This document shows positions 17,438 through 27,236 of a stretch of 47,794 nucleotides of DNA, piece after piece; positions within the stretch are counted from its first letter, which is position 1; the number at the start of each line of letters is the position of its first letter. A program made the position numbers and the translations under genes. The notes beneath the pieces were generated by a model. It was not told the origin of the DNA, did not search any database, and saw only the letters and a program-made list of their open reading frames with translations. Source of the DNA: Verrucomicrobiota bacterium (GTDB taxonomy: Bacteria; Verrucomicrobiota; Verrucomicrobiia; Verrucomicrobiales; Akkermansiaceae); contig JAPLUI010000117.1 in NCBI GenBank assembly GCA_026397725.1, positions 1-47,794 of the forward strand, in the 5' to 3' direction.

Positions 17438-19672
17438 ATGAATATGCCTATCCCACCTCGAATCGTTCGCGCGGCCACCCTGCTGCCGACGCTCACCGGC
17501 TTGCTGCTGGCCCAGCCAGCCACCGCCGAAAACACCACTCCAGAGGAATCCAGCCCTCCCATCCCGGTCACGGCGATCAAGGACTATGGCTTGAAGGAGT
17601 ACCTCCGCCTGTCCAAGAAACTGCCTCATTCCGAGCCCAAGCCTTGGAAACTGGTCTGCACGATGCCATACAATTGTCATTTCCAGCCCTCGATTGAAGT
17701 CGAGGCCCCCGCCGGCCTCGAGATCCGGTTCAACTCCAGCAATCCGCTGGTGTTGTATCTAACGAAAACAGAGACGGTGGTCACTACGGCGGGCGGGCAA
17801 ACCCACGAGGCGAAAAACTGGGTGAGCGGCGAAGGCGCCATTTACACCATCCCGGCCGGCGTCACCGTGAAGGCCGTGAAGTATCGCGAAACCGGCTACG
17901 ACACGACCTTTGCCGGGTCGTTCGAGTGCAATGACAACGACTACAACATCCTCTGGCAAAAGGCGGCCCGGACCGCCTATGTCTGCATGCGGAACCATTT
18001 TTACGACTGCCCGGACCGCGAGCGGGTCGGGTTCTGGGGCGATGGCACCCCGGAGCTGAACCAATGTTTTTACGTCTTCGATTCCAAGGCCCATCAATTG
18101 GCCAGGGAGCTGGTGCGGCGCAAACTGGAACCCAAGTTCTATCCGGGACAACACCTGGAGTTCCTCGGCGAGTATGGGTTGTGGTTCTACTATTTGCAGA
18201 CCGGCGATCTGGCTTCGATGCGGGCGATCTACGAGCCGACCAAGACGTTCCTGTTCGAGACCTATCAATTCGGCAACCCGCGGACCTGGTTTGACTGGGG
18301 CAAGGAGGTCAAGGACACCGCCGTCATCGAAACCTGCTTCTATTACATCTGCCTGGGGACCTTGAAAAAGATGGCCCTGGTGACCGGGCACGAGGCGGAT
18401 GTCGCGGCGATCGACACCAAACTCGCCAACCTCAAGAACACCTTCGACAGCCAATACTGGCAGGGTGGCTATTACAAGTCCGCCCAAGTGACCGAACCGG
18501 ATGACCGCGCCAACGCAATGGCGGTCAACGCCGGACTGGCGGAGCGCTCGAAGTGGCAGGCGATCTACGACAACGTGCTGACCCAGAAGACCTACTCGAG
18601 TTGTTTCTTCGACCGCTGGGTTTTCGAGGCCCTTTGCACCATGGGCAAACAGGAATACGCCCTGCTGCGGATGTATGAACGCTACAAGACCATGATCCCG
18701 TGCAGCTTCACCACCCTGTGGGAGCATTACGATCGCTGGTGGGCCTCCCGCATCGACGCCTTCGACGAGGGCTCCTCACTCAATCACGGGTGGAATCCTC
18801 CGGCCATCATCCTCTCCCAGACCATCGCCGGGGTGTCTCCGGTCGCACCGGGCTGGCGTACCTATCAGATCATGCCCAAGGAAGCGTTTCTAACCGCAAT
18901 CAAGGTGCTCGTTCCAACGCTCAGGGGCAACATCACGGTGGCTTTGAACAAGTCCGCCACGGAGTATTCGTTAGGCATCATCTCGCCCGCCGATACGAGC
19001 GCCATCGTCGGCATCCCCAAAGGTTCGTTCAGCCAATTGAATTCCATCACGGTGAATGGCACGCCAGTCTGGAACGGCACCTTCAGTGGCGGAGTGGATG
19101 GCCTTACCTGGCATGGTGAGGATGCCGACTATGTGAAGTTCAACGTCGTCCCCGGCACCTGGAACTTCGTCGGACTCGGCTCGCTGCCGCTCACTTCTCC
19201 CAAACCGCTGCCGCCGCCACCGGCGAATGACACGGTGCTCGACAAGCAGGCCTGGATCGCCTCGGCCTCGGTTCCGGACGGCTTGTTTCCCTTCAGCGGC
19301 GGCAAGATTCCGGTCGATGTGGCGGCTGCCAATGCCCTCGATGGCGACCATTGGACCGGTTGGCGCGACATGACCAGGACCCAGTATCCGGGGCAGTGGT
19401 TCCAAATTGACATGCAACAGCCACAGACGTTTGACAAAATTGTGTTAGACAATACCTGGGCCTTGTGGGATTCCCCGGACCGGTATGCCGTCACGGTGTC
19501 TGCGGATGGCACCAACTGGGGGCCACCCATCGCCACCGGTTCCGGCCAACTCGGCATCACCACCATCACCTTCCCGCCGCAAACCGCACGCCACCTCAGA
19601 ATCACCCAGACCGGACAAAATGCCCAGTATCATTGGTCGATCTATGAGTTGGAGGTTTGCAAAACCAAGTGA
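17438..19672 (+). CDS. GH78-like alpha-L-rhamnosidase with C-terminal discoidin domain
   Basis: 744 residues with a signal peptide (cleavage near PATAEN, residue 30), so exported. Residues ~70-160 form a beta-rich N-terminal domain; ~160-510 are an (alpha/alpha)6 catalytic barrel. The key block NHFYDCPDRERVGFWGDG (186-203) matches the GH78 consensus DCPxRxExxGWxGD, which carries acidic catalytic residues, and later DRANAMAVNAGLA and CFFDRWVFEALCTMGK are also typical. A barrel-closing beta domain follows, then a proline-rich linker (KPLPPPPAN) and an F5/8 type C (discoidin) carbohydrate-binding domain (~605-744). The family removes terminal L-rhamnose from plant or algal glycans; exact linkage is unknown. 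No sugar transporter or polysaccharide operon is next to it. Confidence 0.85.
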   Translation: MNMPIPPRIVRAATLLPTLTGLLLAQPATAENTTPEESSPPIPVTAIKDYGLKEYLRLSKKLPHSEPKPWKLVCTMPYNCHFQPSIEVEAPAGLEIRFNSSNPLVLYLTKTETVVTTAGGQTHEAKNWVSGEGAIYTIPAGVTVKAVKYRETGYDTTFAGSFECNDNDYNILWQKAARTAYVCMRNHFYDCPDRERVGFWGDGTPELNQCFYVFDSKAHQLARELVRRKLEPKFYPGQHLEFLGEYGLWFYYLQTGDLASMRAIYEPTKTFLFETYQFGNPRTWFDWGKEVKDTAVIETCFYYICLGTLKKMALVTGHEADVAAIDTKLANLKNTFDSQYWQGGYYKSAQVTEPDDRANAMAVNAGLAERSKWQAIYDNVLTQKTYSSCFFDRWVFEALCTMGKQEYALLRMYERYKTMIPCSFTTLWEHYDRWWASRIDAFDEGSSLNHGWNPPAIILSQTIAGVSPVAPGWRTYQIMPKEAFLTAIKVLVPTLRGNITVALNKSATEYSLGIISPADTSAIVGIPKGSFSQLNSITVNGTPVWNGTFSGGVDGLTWHGEDADYVKFNVVPGTWNFVGLGSLPLTSPKPLPPPPANDTVLDKQAWIASASVPDGLFPFSGGKIPVDVAAANALDGDHWTGWRDMTRTQYPGQWFQIDMQQPQTFDKIVLDNTWALWDSPDRYAVTVSADGTNWGPPIATGSGQLGITTITFPPQTARHLRITQTGQNAQYHWSIYELEVCKTK

Positions 19673-19787
19673 AATCTTCGGCGTGCCTCATGGGAACCCC
19701 GTGGCTCTCCGGGTTTAGCCACCGCGGTGTGGCGGGCTGCGCCCTTCCCACCGCACTCCGGACTTTGGCTCGCGCCCGGGCTGGTGA
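19671..19787 (+). repeat. ~117-bp dispersed repeat, copy 1
   Basis: Begins at the stop codon of the GH78 gene and matches 47481-47596 in the same orientation with roughly 10 percent differences (shared blocks GGCGTGCCTCATGGGAACCC and CCTTCCCACCGCACTCC). Non-coding. The rest of the gap up to 20016 shows no gene or clear terminator. Confidence 0.85.
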
Positions 19788-20016
19788 AGGAACCCGCCAG
19801 TGACAAACCATGGCCTAACATCTCCGACCGGATGCCGTTCCTGGCACCCCCCGGAATGAGCCAAGTCATGTTCCGGGATTCATTGCCAATTCCTGGTCAA
19901 TTCAAGGTCCAGCGCAGGAAGTGTGAGCCAAGGCCCAAAATGCCGGCCGCCACTTTCCCAAGTCGCTCTGCCATGCCCTCTACCGCCCCACTGCGGCACC
20001 AATAGACCTCGGGACG

Positions 20017-23000
20017 CTATTGCAGGGGAAGCGGCCGTAACCATCCCGGATCACTATCGAAGTTGAGGATGCTCACTCTGTTCCAAGTGTGGTCCTGCAC
20101 CACCAGGTTGTCGTTAGCGTCGAATTGAATCTCGCCAGGTGCGCCCAACGGCAGTTCGATGACCGCATCGGGGGTCGCTTTCGTCATTGGATTGCGGTAA
20201 AGATAAAGCTGGCGAATCAGCCGGTAACGCGGGTCGCGGTAATAGCCATCGTTCGCAATTACCATTTCATTCCGGCTGTTGAATGCGACGCAGACCGGGG
20301 AAAACGGTGCGTCGCCGTGGATAGGATCGTTGCCCCGGTTGATGTCGGTCTGATCGAATGATTCGGTCACATAGAGCTTCCGGGCGGCGATGCTTGGAAA
20401 CAGGGTATTGATGCTGGCGAGATCCTGGGCCAGAAATGCCATGACCCTGCCGTTGGGGTGACCTTCGTAGGTATTGTCCACCACAAACAAATTGCCGAGC
20501 CGGTCGAATGTCAGGTCGTTCACCGCGCCGAGGCTCGATGCATCGGGCGCAGACATGCCGCGGTTTGGGAGACCGTCGCTCTTGTTCGCTTGGCCGATGA
20601 CTGCATCCACGAGGAACTTCCCGGTGACAATATTGGCGGGGATGCGGACTCTCAGCAGCCGGTGCCTATCTCCGTCAGAAACCCAGAGGGCATCGGCCGC
20701 CGCTTCGTAGGTAAGCGCGATTCCACAACTGTAAGGGACTTCATCATCCGGAGAGTCAGTCCAGTAGAACGGCACCAGCACGCGGATCGGGACTGCGCCG
20801 GCGACAAACGGCAGTTGCCAGCACATGAGTCGGCCGTGCTCGCCAGTCATCCACAGCCGATTCAAATGATCGACGGCATGCATGGACCGGCCCATGATGT
20901 GATTGCGCATCGCGATGGAACTGCCGTCGGCCTGCCCGACGACAAGATCGGGACTGGCCCCGTCGGACTTGGTCAGATAGTCATTCCACACCAGGTAACG
21001 CTGGTGGTCACGCGCGATCAGTTGGTTGCCAAACGGAATCACGCCCACATTGTCCTGTCCGAGGTCCGTGGGACTTACGGAATTGGCGGCCACCATGCCT
21101 GCAAAGGCCCCGAACATCCCGCCATTGGGGTCGGGCATGCGGCGATACGCGCCGCTCTGGGTAACCGTGTAAGGCAATGCGTATCGCGCCACCCGCGACG
21201 ATGCTTCATCGGCGATGTAGAAGTTATTGCTAGAATCGATTCCGCACATGCCGCCCGGTGAGATCAGGCTGTAGGGCGCGACCGGATCCTGTCCCACCCG
21301 CCCGTAATACTCGTAGCTGCCGCCGTAAGAAGACGTGTCTGGCGCGCCGATCGCCTGGAGAATCGTCCCATTCGCGTCGCACAGGAGCAGTCTGGAGACA
21401 TTGGCTTGCAGCCAGAAGACTCCATCGCGGTATCGGTGGGTGGAGCCGCTGAGTGGATCGATGAGGTCGTTCGTCTTGAATGGGTTGAAGATCAGGCCGG
21501 TAGCATGGGTGTACCGGTAACCATCGGCGAAGTCTCCCGCGAGCACTTGCTGCGGAAACACCGCGCGGGTGGCTGCCATCCCATTGCTGAATGGCGGCGT
21601 GAACACGAGTATCCGTGCGCCGAAACCACCGGGGAATTCATCGAGGACATAGAGTTCACCGGTGTCAGGATTCACGCGGGCCAATGTCGGAGTGCAAACG
21701 CGATCAAGCGGTGCGCCGGGGATGTTTCCGGCCCACTCTGCGGCCGGATCGCTCAGGGTGAAGTTGGGGGCCCCAAGCACCAGGTCGGCCTGCTGGCTGC
21801 CGGGCGAGAAGCGCAGCACCCGGTAGTTGAACGTGTCCGCCACCCACAGGTTTCCCGCGCCGTCCACGGAGACGCCCCGCGCCGAAACATGATCGAATCC
21901 ACCCATGCTGAGGTAAAGCGAACGATCATCGCGAGCCGCCGAACCGAGACCGTGATTGATCGCCGATGAAGTGAAGTCCGGCTGGCCCCAAACAAAATCG
22001 GCGATGGGGTCTCCCTTGCCGTCGGATTTGTCCGCACTGAATGGCGCGCGATACATGACAACCCGATTGTTGTATAGGTCCGGAACATATAAGTTGCCGG
22101 CCCCATCGACATCGAAGTTCAGCCGCAACCATTGTTCCGCGACATTGGTGCCCGCCGGATATGCGAGTAGGCAAAGCTTGTCTTTGGCCGTCGGGCCATA
22201 CAAGCCGAAATTGCTGTCGCCATTGGCTGCTCCCGAGAACGGATCGGGTTGGCCGAACACGCGATCAGCGCTCTGGCTGGAGTAGGAACTGAAGCCGAGG
22301 ATGCGATTGTTTCCCGTGTCGGCGACGTAGATTCGGTTCGGTTCGGCGCTGCGGTCCACCACGACCCCGGCGGCATGGTAGATTTTGCTTCCAATAACTC
22401 CTCCTGGCGAGGTGTCTCCCCATCCTGGCTGTCCAAATAGCTTTAACAATCGCATATCTTTGCCATAGAAGTTTGCCAGGCCGCGCAACCGGAAGAATTC
22501 AGCGGCCGATGTTCTCGGGCGGGTGAGCACCTTATCGGGACCAATCACCGCGGGCGCGTTCGTTAGCTCGATCCAACTCGCGCGAGTTGGCAGATCGGTG
22601 GTGGCTTCCAGCGCGACGTCCACCGTGCTGGCGGGCCATCGCAGCGAGACATTCGGGCCACTGGATTCGATGCGCAGCGGAGGCAGGGTGGTGCCGGCCG
22701 CCACGAGCACGACATCGTTGCCATCGCCCCCGCTGTAATGGATGGCCAAGCGATAGCTCGTCCAGAGATAGGGCACTGCCATCGTCGTGCCTTCAGCAAG
22801 ACCATCGAACGTGCCGCCAATCGGACTGCGGCCCGTATTGTTGACCAACACCAAGGTCTGTCCCGGCAGCGGCGGAAATCCCAGCACAGGCGGCGCCAGG
22901 GTGAGGCCAACAGCGGTGAACGAAGTTGCGGTAACGGGAATGTCGGTGGGTAGATGGAAAGTCGGTGACAGCGTCGTGTTGCGGGTTCCGGTCAAGGCAA

Positions 23001-24036
23001 TGTCGAATGGGTTGTCGTCGGGATCATTGCTGGCGATGTGCAGAATGGCATTCCGGGCTGCTGATGCCGGTGGGGTGAACAGCACCGAAAAGACCGTGCT
23101 CGCTCCAGGCGCAAGCGCCGTGACGGTTGGCGGGGTAACTGAATAATCGCCGCGAGATTCGCCGCTCACGGAAACCGCCAGCCCGGAGAGATTGGCCCCG
23201 CCGTCATTGCGAATGGTGAAGTTCCGCACCGCCGACATTCCGCTGTTCACGCTCCCGAAATCCACCGTGCTTGCGGCGTTGGCAAGGGGCGAGCCGGCGG
23301 GTTGCTCGACTCCAATGTCCGGGTTCACCAGGGATTGCACCGCAAGCGAGGCATTATCCCAATACGTCGGCCCTACGGAGTAACTTTCGGTCCGAAAGGC
23401 CACGGTCAGCGGCAGGCCCAAGGCAGGATCACCAACCGTGAAGTTATGCTGTAGATTGAGCGTGGTGAGAATGCGGTTGCCGACAGTGAGGTTGCGGGGG
23501 ACGCTGGTGAAAGTGGGATTGCCGACCACGACCTTGTCGAGGATGATGCTGCGGGCGGAGAAGGTGTCGCGGTTGGATCCATTCGCTTCACCGGCGACGA
23601 GGTAGAAGGTGCCAGCCCGGCCCCCGTCCGGATCGGAACCCGCCGTGCCGAACTGGATCGAGGCGATCGCCACGTCACCCGGTGAGGGCACGCGGGTAGC
23701 GGTCTGGCTCATCATGCGGCCCCAATTGTTGATAAAGACCATGCGAGGGCCGGAGGCGTCGCCGAATACCGTGGGCCGCGCGATCCCGTGATCCGAACTC
23801 GTGCCGCCGTTGTCCGGCAACTGATACGTCCAGTTGGCGATTCCTGAAATGGCACCTGTGCTCGCGGAGTTGGTGGAGATTGGTTTGCTGCTGCCGACAG
23901 CCACGTCTGTCTGGCCGGAACTGAGGATGGACGGTGCTTCAAAGTTGCCATTCACCAGCCACTCAGCGGCGAGCGAACGGTGCATTGCGCCGCAAGAAAT
24001 GAGCATGCAAAGGAATGCGAGCCGGGTGTTCTTCAT
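20017..24036 (-). CDS. Secreted NHL-repeat protein with choice-of-anchor D domain
   Basis: 1339 residues from MKNTRLAFLCMLISCG (24036), which begins a signal peptide ending near RSLAAEW; the frame is open upstream to 24153, but those 39 residues are hydrophilic and overlap a dispersed repeat. After a beta-sandwich segment (WLVNGNFEAP..., ~25-240) comes a choice-of-anchor D domain (VDFGSVNSGMSAVRNFTIRN), then a second beta-rich part ending in the FFRLRGL phrase. From ~520 onward are NHL-type beta-propeller repeats, shown by IYVADTGNNRILGFS, GNLYVPDLYNNRVVMY and GNLWVADTFNYRVLRFSPG. NHL propellers are usually binding scaffolds outside the cell. No catalytic motif and no operon partner. Ends ~20 bases from the last visible codon run of a plus-strand repeat; converges with GH78. 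Confidence 0.82.
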   Translation of the reverse strand: MKNTRLAFLCMLISCGAMHRSLAAEWLVNGNFEAPSILSSGQTDVAVGSSKPISTNSASTGAISGIANWTYQLPDNGGTSSDHGIARPTVFGDASGPRMVFINNWGRMMSQTATRVPSPGDVAIASIQFGTAGSDPDGGRAGTFYLVAGEANGSNRDTFSARSIILDKVVVGNPTFTSVPRNLTVGNRILTTLNLQHNFTVGDPALGLPLTVAFRTESYSVGPTYWDNASLAVQSLVNPDIGVEQPAGSPLANAASTVDFGSVNSGMSAVRNFTIRNDGGANLSGLAVSVSGESRGDYSVTPPTVTALAPGASTVFSVLFTPPASAARNAILHIASNDPDDNPFDIALTGTRNTTLSPTFHLPTDIPVTATSFTAVGLTLAPPVLGFPPLPGQTLVLVNNTGRSPIGGTFDGLAEGTTMAVPYLWTSYRLAIHYSGGDGNDVVLVAAGTTLPPLRIESSGPNVSLRWPASTVDVALEATTDLPTRASWIELTNAPAVIGPDKVLTRPRTSAAEFFRLRGLANFYGKDMRLLKLFGQPGWGDTSPGGVIGSKIYHAAGVVVDRSAEPNRIYVADTGNNRILGFSSYSSQSADRVFGQPDPFSGAANGDSNFGLYGPTAKDKLCLLAYPAGTNVAEQWLRLNFDVDGAGNLYVPDLYNNRVVMYRAPFSADKSDGKGDPIADFVWGQPDFTSSAINHGLGSAARDDRSLYLSMGGFDHVSARGVSVDGAGNLWVADTFNYRVLRFSPGSQQADLVLGAPNFTLSDPAAEWAGNIPGAPLDRVCTPTLARVNPDTGELYVLDEFPGGFGARILVFTPPFSNGMAATRAVFPQQVLAGDFADGYRYTHATGLIFNPFKTNDLIDPLSGSTHRYRDGVFWLQANVSRLLLCDANGTILQAIGAPDTSSYGGSYEYYGRVGQDPVAPYSLISPGGMCGIDSSNNFYIADEASSRVARYALPYTVTQSGAYRRMPDPNGGMFGAFAGMVAANSVSPTDLGQDNVGVIPFGNQLIARDHQRYLVWNDYLTKSDGASPDLVVGQADGSSIAMRNHIMGRSMHAVDHLNRLWMTGEHGRLMCWQLPFVAGAVPIRVLVPFYWTDSPDDEVPYSCGIALTYEAAADALWVSDGDRHRLLRVRIPANIVTGKFLVDAVIGQANKSDGLPNRGMSAPDASSLGAVNDLTFDRLGNLFVVDNTYEGHPNGRVMAFLAQDLASINTLFPSIAARKLYVTESFDQTDINRGNDPIHGDAPFSPVCVAFNSRNEMVIANDGYYRDPRYRLIRQLYLYRNPMTKATPDAVIELPLGAPGEIQFDANDNLVVQDHTWNRVSILNFDSDPGWLRPLPLQ

Positions 24037-24060
24037 GGATCGATAACAGGTTTGATTGCC

Positions 24061-24113
24061 AGGGAATTGCTTTTCGGGGTTGGTCGTGCGCATGAGGGGC
24101 GGAAGCAGGGTTC
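24061..24113 (-). repeat. ~50-bp dispersed repeat, copy 1
   Basis: Resembles 37284-37330: both contain GAATT, TTGCTTTTCGG-like and GTGCGCATGAGGGGC blocks in the same order. It sits just upstream of the NHL protein start and explains the extra open codons there. Diverged, so moderate confidence. Confidence 0.5.
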
Positions 24114-24194
24114 GTGAAAAAAGGAGATTCCCATAATTCGGGTCGGTCGTCAATCATGGCGTCTCAATCCTGGTTTCAATTCCATCATCAAACA

Positions 24195-27100
24195 TTAAGC
24201 GGGTTTGCTTTTTTCATGAAGCGCCAGAATGCGCATGATGCTCTCGTCGAAGGCTTTTTTGAAATCGGGATCGCCGGCGTAGACTTTGTAGAGATCCAGA
24301 TCCTTCTTGCGCTCCTTGTTCACGGCTTGGGTGATGAGGCTTTCCAGCGCGATGCGGCGGTTTTGTTCGTCGGGATTGTCCACGACCTGCGCCTTGTAGG
24401 CAGCGCTCTCCTGGACGTGCTCCATGATTCTGATCAGCTTCACCCTTTGCTCTTCGGGGGTGGCGTCCCAGGCTGAGAAGAAGCGCTCGTTGAAATGGCG
24501 GATGATCTCGTCGAGCGGCGATTCCTCTGCTTCGGGATCGTGGTACCCACGGACGTTGGGATTCTCGGGTTCGAGTGTGGTGGCTGCGCTGTCCAGTTCA
24601 ATGTGTTGGTTCAGGCGGACGCGTTCGAGGCCGTAGGTGGATAGATCGACGCTTTCCAATAGCGCGTCGAGTTGGTCTTTGCCCTTGTCCTTCACCCTGA
24701 GTTTTGGGATGAGGAATTTGAGAAACCAATGGAGCTTTTCCCATGCGGGATTCGCAAATGGCATGATGCAGGCGAGTTGGCCGTAGAGTTTGACGAATTG
24801 CTTGGCCTTGATTTTGAAGTCGATCTTGTCCGGTTCGCTATCTATCAGGTCAAAGCGGACCACCGTTTCGTCAATGATCGGGTGGAGTTTTTCGGCGTCC
24901 TCGCCGTTGAAGAAGAGTTTGTTAAATTTTTCGATGTCTTCCTCACTGTAGAGTTCAGTGTCGTCGAGGGCGTCCTTGAGATCGTGGAGAACGTTGATGT
25001 CGGTCGGTTCGGTGAGCGACGTTGCGGTGTAGAAATCGTCGAATGCTTCCTTGATTTCGGTGGCGGTGTTGTAGAAATCGAGGATGAAGGTGTCCTGCTT
25101 CTGCATCTTGGCATTGCAGCGGTTCAGTCGGGACAGGGCTTGGACGGCGAGCACGCCTTGGAGGCGTTTGTCCACATACATCGTGTGCAGGAGCGGCTCG
25201 TCAAAGCCGGTCAGGTATTTGTTGGCCACAACCAGCAGGCGGTAGTTGGTGTCGCCAATCTTGATGTTTCCGGCGAGTTTGTCCGGGATGTCCTTTGACG
25301 GGAATCCATTGAGAGATTCTTCGGTGTATTCAATGCCATCGACCATCTTCTTTCCGGAGAATGCGACGATGGCTTGGAATGGGGCATTGGCGGCTTTGAG
25401 TTCCTTTTGGACTGCCTGATAGTAGCGGATAGCGCTTTCGATGTTGCGGGTGATGACCATGCCGCGTGCCTGGCCTCGTAACTTCTTGGTGGCGACAACC
25501 TGGCTGAGGAAGTGGTCCACCATCAGCGCGGCCTTGGTGGCGATGGTTTGCTGGTGACTCTCGACGTAGGCGCGAAGTTTTTTCTGCGCTTTGACGGTGT
25601 CGAAATCCGGGTTTTCTTCGATGGACTTCTGGACCTCGTAATAGCTCTTGTAGGTCGTGTAGTTGGCGAGCACGTCGAGGATGAAGTCCTCTTCGATGGC
25701 CTGCTTCATGGAATACAGGTGGAAAGGATCAAAGCCGCCCTTGGCATTGCGGGTGCCGAATTTTTCAAGGGTGGCTTTCTTGGGAGTCGCGGTGAAGGCG
25801 AAGTAGGAGGCGTTGTTGCCCATCTTGCGCCGCTCCATTGCTTGCAGGATCTTGTCCTGATAGTCTTCGGGGTCCTCGTCTTCGGTCGCGCCAAGCACAG
25901 CGGTAGCGGAATCGGCAGCGCTGCCGCTTTGGGAAGAATGGGCTTCGTCGATGATCACGGCGAATTTTTTGCCGCTCATGTCGGCGATGCCATCGACGAT
26001 GAATGGGAATTTCTGGATGGTGGTGGTGATGAGCTTTTTGCCAGCCTCCAGGTGGGCGCGGAGTTCGACGGCGCTGTTGGCGTGGGCCAACAGGTTCTTC
26101 ACCTCGGCGAACTGCCGGATGTTCTTGTCGATCTGCCGGTCGAGCACGCGGCGGTCGGTGACGACGATCACCGAGTCGAACAGATTCTCCTGCCCGGTCT
26201 TGTCATAGAGTTCCAAGAGTTGATAGCCGAGCCATGTGATGGAGTGGGATTTCCCCGATCCGGCGGAGTGCTGGATGAGGTAGCGCAGGCCGAGGCCATG
26301 GAATTGCACGTCAGCGAGCAACAGGCGCACGACCTGGAGTTGTTGGTAGCGCGGGAAATAGAGCGTTTCCCTGGATTTTCCGGCCTTGTCCTTATCCAAA
26401 GTGAGCTTGGCGTAGTGCTCGATGATGTTGCTTAGGCTGTGACGGCTGAGGATTTCCTGCCAGAGGTAGGCGCTTTTGTGGCCATTGGGATTGACCGGGT
26501 TGCCCTTGCCCTGGCCGTTGGGCAGACCTTTGTTGAACGGCAGGAAATAGGTGCCTTTGCCATCGACCTTGGTCGTCATCCACACCTCGTCGGGATCGAC
26601 AGCGAAATGCACGAGGCAGCGCCGGAATTGGAACAGCGTCTCTTTAGGATCGCGGTCGTCGCGGTATTGCTTTTTGGCGTGGTTGACGTTCTGGCCGGTC
26701 CACGGGTTTTTGAGTTCCATGGTGGCGATTGGCAGGCCATTGAGGAAAACCACCATGTCTACCGACTTGTGATCGACGCTGGAAAAATAGACCTGCCGCG
26801 TGACTGAGAAAATATTGGACTCGAACTTGGCGGTAACATCCGGATTGAGATCGTTGTAGGGCAAGCGATAGAGCAACGTGAAGTGCGCGTTGTCCACATC
26901 CAGCCCTTTCTTCAGCACGGCGAGAATCCCATCCTTCTTCAGCTTGCGGTGTAGGCGTTCGAGAACCTGGCGCTTCCAGTCCGCCTTGTAGTAGAGCTTG
27001 GCTAGTTCCGTTGCCTGGGTGGTTTCAAGGAATTGCCAAAACTTCGCTTCGTCGATGGCGAACTCGGTGTTGAAATCCGTGGCCTTGCCTCGCAGGTAGC

Positions 27101-27236
27101 CCGCGCCCTTGCGGGTTGGATAGTTAGATGGATCTTCCTTGAAATTTCCGTTATCAGATATCGCCCCGCTTACCCCGCCGGTGAGATGGCGTTCGATGCA
27201 GGCTTCAAGGGCGGCTTCGTTGGTGTTGGTGCTCAT
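24195..27236 (-). CDS. hsdR: Type I restriction enzyme R (restriction/translocation) subunit
   Basis: 1013 residues. HsdR forms the R2M2S complex that translocates unmethylated DNA and cuts it. An N-terminal PD-(D/E)xK nuclease is visible in SVDMVVFLNGLPIATMELKN (catalytic D160, E174, K176). The superfamily 2 motor has Walker A HSAGSGKS (~323-330), DEAH in FAVIIDEAHSSQ (430-433), and later FAFTATPKK, GMVITRNIESA and LLVVANKYLTGFDEP. A helical C-terminal region completes it; length is normal. The ATG at 27234-27236 overlaps the TGA of the AbiEii gene (ATGA), and no Shine-Dalgarno is apparent, so translation probably depends on abiEii being translated. A TTG 18 bases upstream is a weaker start. 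It is far from hsdM and hsdS, separated from them by two toxin-type modules on the same strand. Confidence 0.93.
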   Translation of the reverse strand: MSTNTNEAALEACIERHLTGGVSGAISDNGNFKEDPSNYPTRKGAGYLRGKATDFNTEFAIDEAKFWQFLETTQATELAKLYYKADWKRQVLERLHRKLKKDGILAVLKKGLDVDNAHFTLLYRLPYNDLNPDVTAKFESNIFSVTRQVYFSSVDHKSVDMVVFLNGLPIATMELKNPWTGQNVNHAKKQYRDDRDPKETLFQFRRCLVHFAVDPDEVWMTTKVDGKGTYFLPFNKGLPNGQGKGNPVNPNGHKSAYLWQEILSRHSLSNIIEHYAKLTLDKDKAGKSRETLYFPRYQQLQVVRLLLADVQFHGLGLRYLIQHSAGSGKSHSITWLGYQLLELYDKTGQENLFDSVIVVTDRRVLDRQIDKNIRQFAEVKNLLAHANSAVELRAHLEAGKKLITTTIQKFPFIVDGIADMSGKKFAVIIDEAHSSQSGSAADSATAVLGATEDEDPEDYQDKILQAMERRKMGNNASYFAFTATPKKATLEKFGTRNAKGGFDPFHLYSMKQAIEEDFILDVLANYTTYKSYYEVQKSIEENPDFDTVKAQKKLRAYVESHQQTIATKAALMVDHFLSQVVATKKLRGQARGMVITRNIESAIRYYQAVQKELKAANAPFQAIVAFSGKKMVDGIEYTEESLNGFPSKDIPDKLAGNIKIGDTNYRLLVVANKYLTGFDEPLLHTMYVDKRLQGVLAVQALSRLNRCNAKMQKQDTFILDFYNTATEIKEAFDDFYTATSLTEPTDINVLHDLKDALDDTELYSEEDIEKFNKLFFNGEDAEKLHPIIDETVVRFDLIDSEPDKIDFKIKAKQFVKLYGQLACIMPFANPAWEKLHWFLKFLIPKLRVKDKGKDQLDALLESVDLSTYGLERVRLNQHIELDSAATTLEPENPNVRGYHDPEAEESPLDEIIRHFNERFFSAWDATPEEQRVKLIRIMEHVQESAAYKAQVVDNPDEQNRRIALESLITQAVNKERKKDLDLYKVYAGDPDFKKAFDESIMRILALHEKSKPA

